In this document: one piece after another, positions 6,220 to 6,849 of the stretch | How positions within the stretch are numbered: the first letter of the stretch is position 1 | Layout of the letters: every line of letters begins with the position of its first letter | From: an uncultured bacterium | GTDB lineage: Bacteria; Bacillota; Clostridia; Lachnospirales; Lachnospiraceae | NCBI GenBank assembly: GCA_947071365.1 | Contig: CAMTFT010000089.1 | Coordinates: forward strand, 1-6,849 | DNA length: 6,849 nt | Direction of reading: 5' to 3' | Notes under the pieces: generated by a model | Databases searched by the model: none | What the model was told of the DNA's origin: nothing | The model's input: only the letters and a program-made list of their open reading frames with translations | Position numbers and translations under genes: made by a program

Positions 6220-6293
6220 GCACAGATTTATCATATCCCTGAGCGGACGCCCCTGCAGGTCCTTCTCCGGGATATGATAAATCTGTGCTGCCT
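6215..6293. repeat. Near-perfect 25-bp-stem inverted repeat between kinase and transporter genes
   Basis: Arms 6215-6239 and 6269-6293 pair at every position but one (6218/6290), which is a G-U pair in plus-strand RNA and a C-A mismatch in minus-strand RNA. The 29-nt loop can fold further: GAG (6241-6243) with CTC (6265-6267), and GGAC (6245-6248) with GTCC (6259-6262), around CCTGCAGG. The element starts 13 bp after the kinase stop codon. No T-run follows on either strand, so it is not a standard terminator, though it may weaken read-through from the kinase gene. Confidence 0.8.
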
Positions 6294-6305
6294 GTAAATG
6301 TAATA

Positions 6306-6815
6306 TCACTCGATTTCGAGCTCTGCATTCTTGATATCGAGGCGCACCTCCGTCCCCTTCCCCGGCTCAGAGGTCACAAAAATCCTGTGCCCCAAATTGT
6401 CACAAATACGGCGGCAGAGGTACAGCCCGATCCCGCTGGCACGCTTGTCCGTCCTGCCATTTGGCCCCGTATACCCCCGTTCAAAAATCCGCGGCAAATC
6501 CTCCGGCGCTATGCCGATTCCCGTATCCCGGATACACAGCGTTTTCGGCTCTTCCAGTGTTATCGTGACACTGCCCTTATACGTGTATTTCAGCGCATTC
6601 GATAAGATCTGATCCAGAACGAAAAAGAGCCATTTTTCGTCCGTGACCACCCGGGCCTTCGTCGGCTCGTAATTCAAGCTGATTTTTTTGCTGATAAAAG
6701 CCGAGGCATGCCTGCGCACCGCCTGCCTTAAAATCGCATCCAGATCATACTCCTTGATGACGTAATCCTTCGAATCCCCGTCAAGGCGCAGGTAGCAGAG
6801 CACCATCTCCACGTA
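6306..6815 (-). CDS. Sensor histidine kinase, BceS-like, C-terminal part only
   Basis: Cytoplasmic ATP-binding domain of a two-component kinase that would phosphorylate a response regulator encoded further upstream, outside the window. The 169 genomic residues start YVEMVLCYLRLDGDS, just after the phospho-acceptor His region, which is missing together with the membrane part. Visible motifs are the N box DQILSNALKYT (68-78), the D box IRDTGIGI (95-102), the F box LPRIFERGY (107-115) and the G box SGIGLYLC (127-134). The wording of these motifs, and a BceAB-type transporter directly downstream, fit the small intramembrane-sensing kinases of the BceS group. The in-frame MYKRQ preceding it is translated adapter, not protein. 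The stop is followed by a long hairpin and then the transporter control region. Confidence 0.92.
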   Translation of the reverse strand, partial: YVEMVLCYLRLDGDSKDYVIKEYDLDAILRQAVRRHASAFISKKISLNYEPTKARVVTDEKWLFFVLDQILSNALKYTYKGSVTITLEEPKTLCIRDTGIGIAPEDLPRIFERGYTGPNGRTDKRASGIGLYLCRRICDNLGHRIFVTSEPGKGTEVRLDIKNAELEIE

Positions 6816-6849
6816 CTGTCTCTTATACACATCTCCGAGCCCACGAGAC
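6816..6849 (-). other. Sequencing adapter: reverse complement of the Nextera read-2 adapter
   Basis: Positions 6816-6849 are the exact reverse complement of the adapter at 12-45, starting with the Tn5 mosaic end (6816-6834). Genomic sequence ends at 6815. The open frame reading through it produces the false N-terminus MYKRQ. Confidence 0.98.

Noticed and set aside
12..6849. 34-bp terminal inverted repeats with Tn5-type ends, as if the contig were a transposon
   Set aside because: They match the Nextera adapter exactly over its full length, including non-transposon bases, and an index precedes the left copy.

Overview
The window is one assembled contig from a Nextera-type shotgun library. A 34-base read-2 transposase adapter lies at each end (12-45, and as its reverse complement 6816-6849), preceded on the left by what looks like an i7 index. 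Genomic DNA therefore runs only from about 46 to 6815, and the genes at both ends are cut by the contig edges. Strong GGAGG-type ribosome sites, roughly 50 % GC, a BceAB-type transporter with its own histidine kinase, a spore-type cell-wall amidase and a Clostridia-style MutY together suggest a gut Clostridia member, probably Lachnospiraceae. The family is inferred from protein character; no marker gene is present.

All recognised genes are on the minus strand, so transcription runs from high to low coordinates. First comes a sensing and export module: the C-terminal part of a BceS-like histidine kinase (6815-6306), a 229-bp control region, then an ABC ATPase (6076-5312) and a 679-residue FtsX/BceB-type permease (5315-3276) joined by an ATGA overlap. 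Such kinase-transporter pairs usually sense and resist cell-envelope peptide antibiotics. The control region holds two 10-bp near-identical direct repeats 11 bp apart, as expected for an OmpR-family regulator, next to a 25-bp imperfect hairpin.

The 418-bp stretch 2858-3275 has no convincing gene but is dense in structure. It contains an in-register array of 19-bp units that crosses the permease stop codon (3181-3294), a compound inverted-repeat element (3064-3198) whose right arm coincides with the first array unit, and a separate 21-bp-stem hairpin (2941-3003) whose loop resembles that of the hairpin in the transporter control region.

Below this lies a CwlC-like N-acetylmuramoyl-L-alanine amidase without a signal peptide (2857-2096), then mutY (1982-867, A:8-oxoG mismatch repair), then a family 2 glycosyltransferase (854 to the contig edge) whose ribosome site overlaps the mutY stop codon. 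MutY and the glycosyltransferase are probably co-transcribed; the amidase may have its own late-sporulation promoter.
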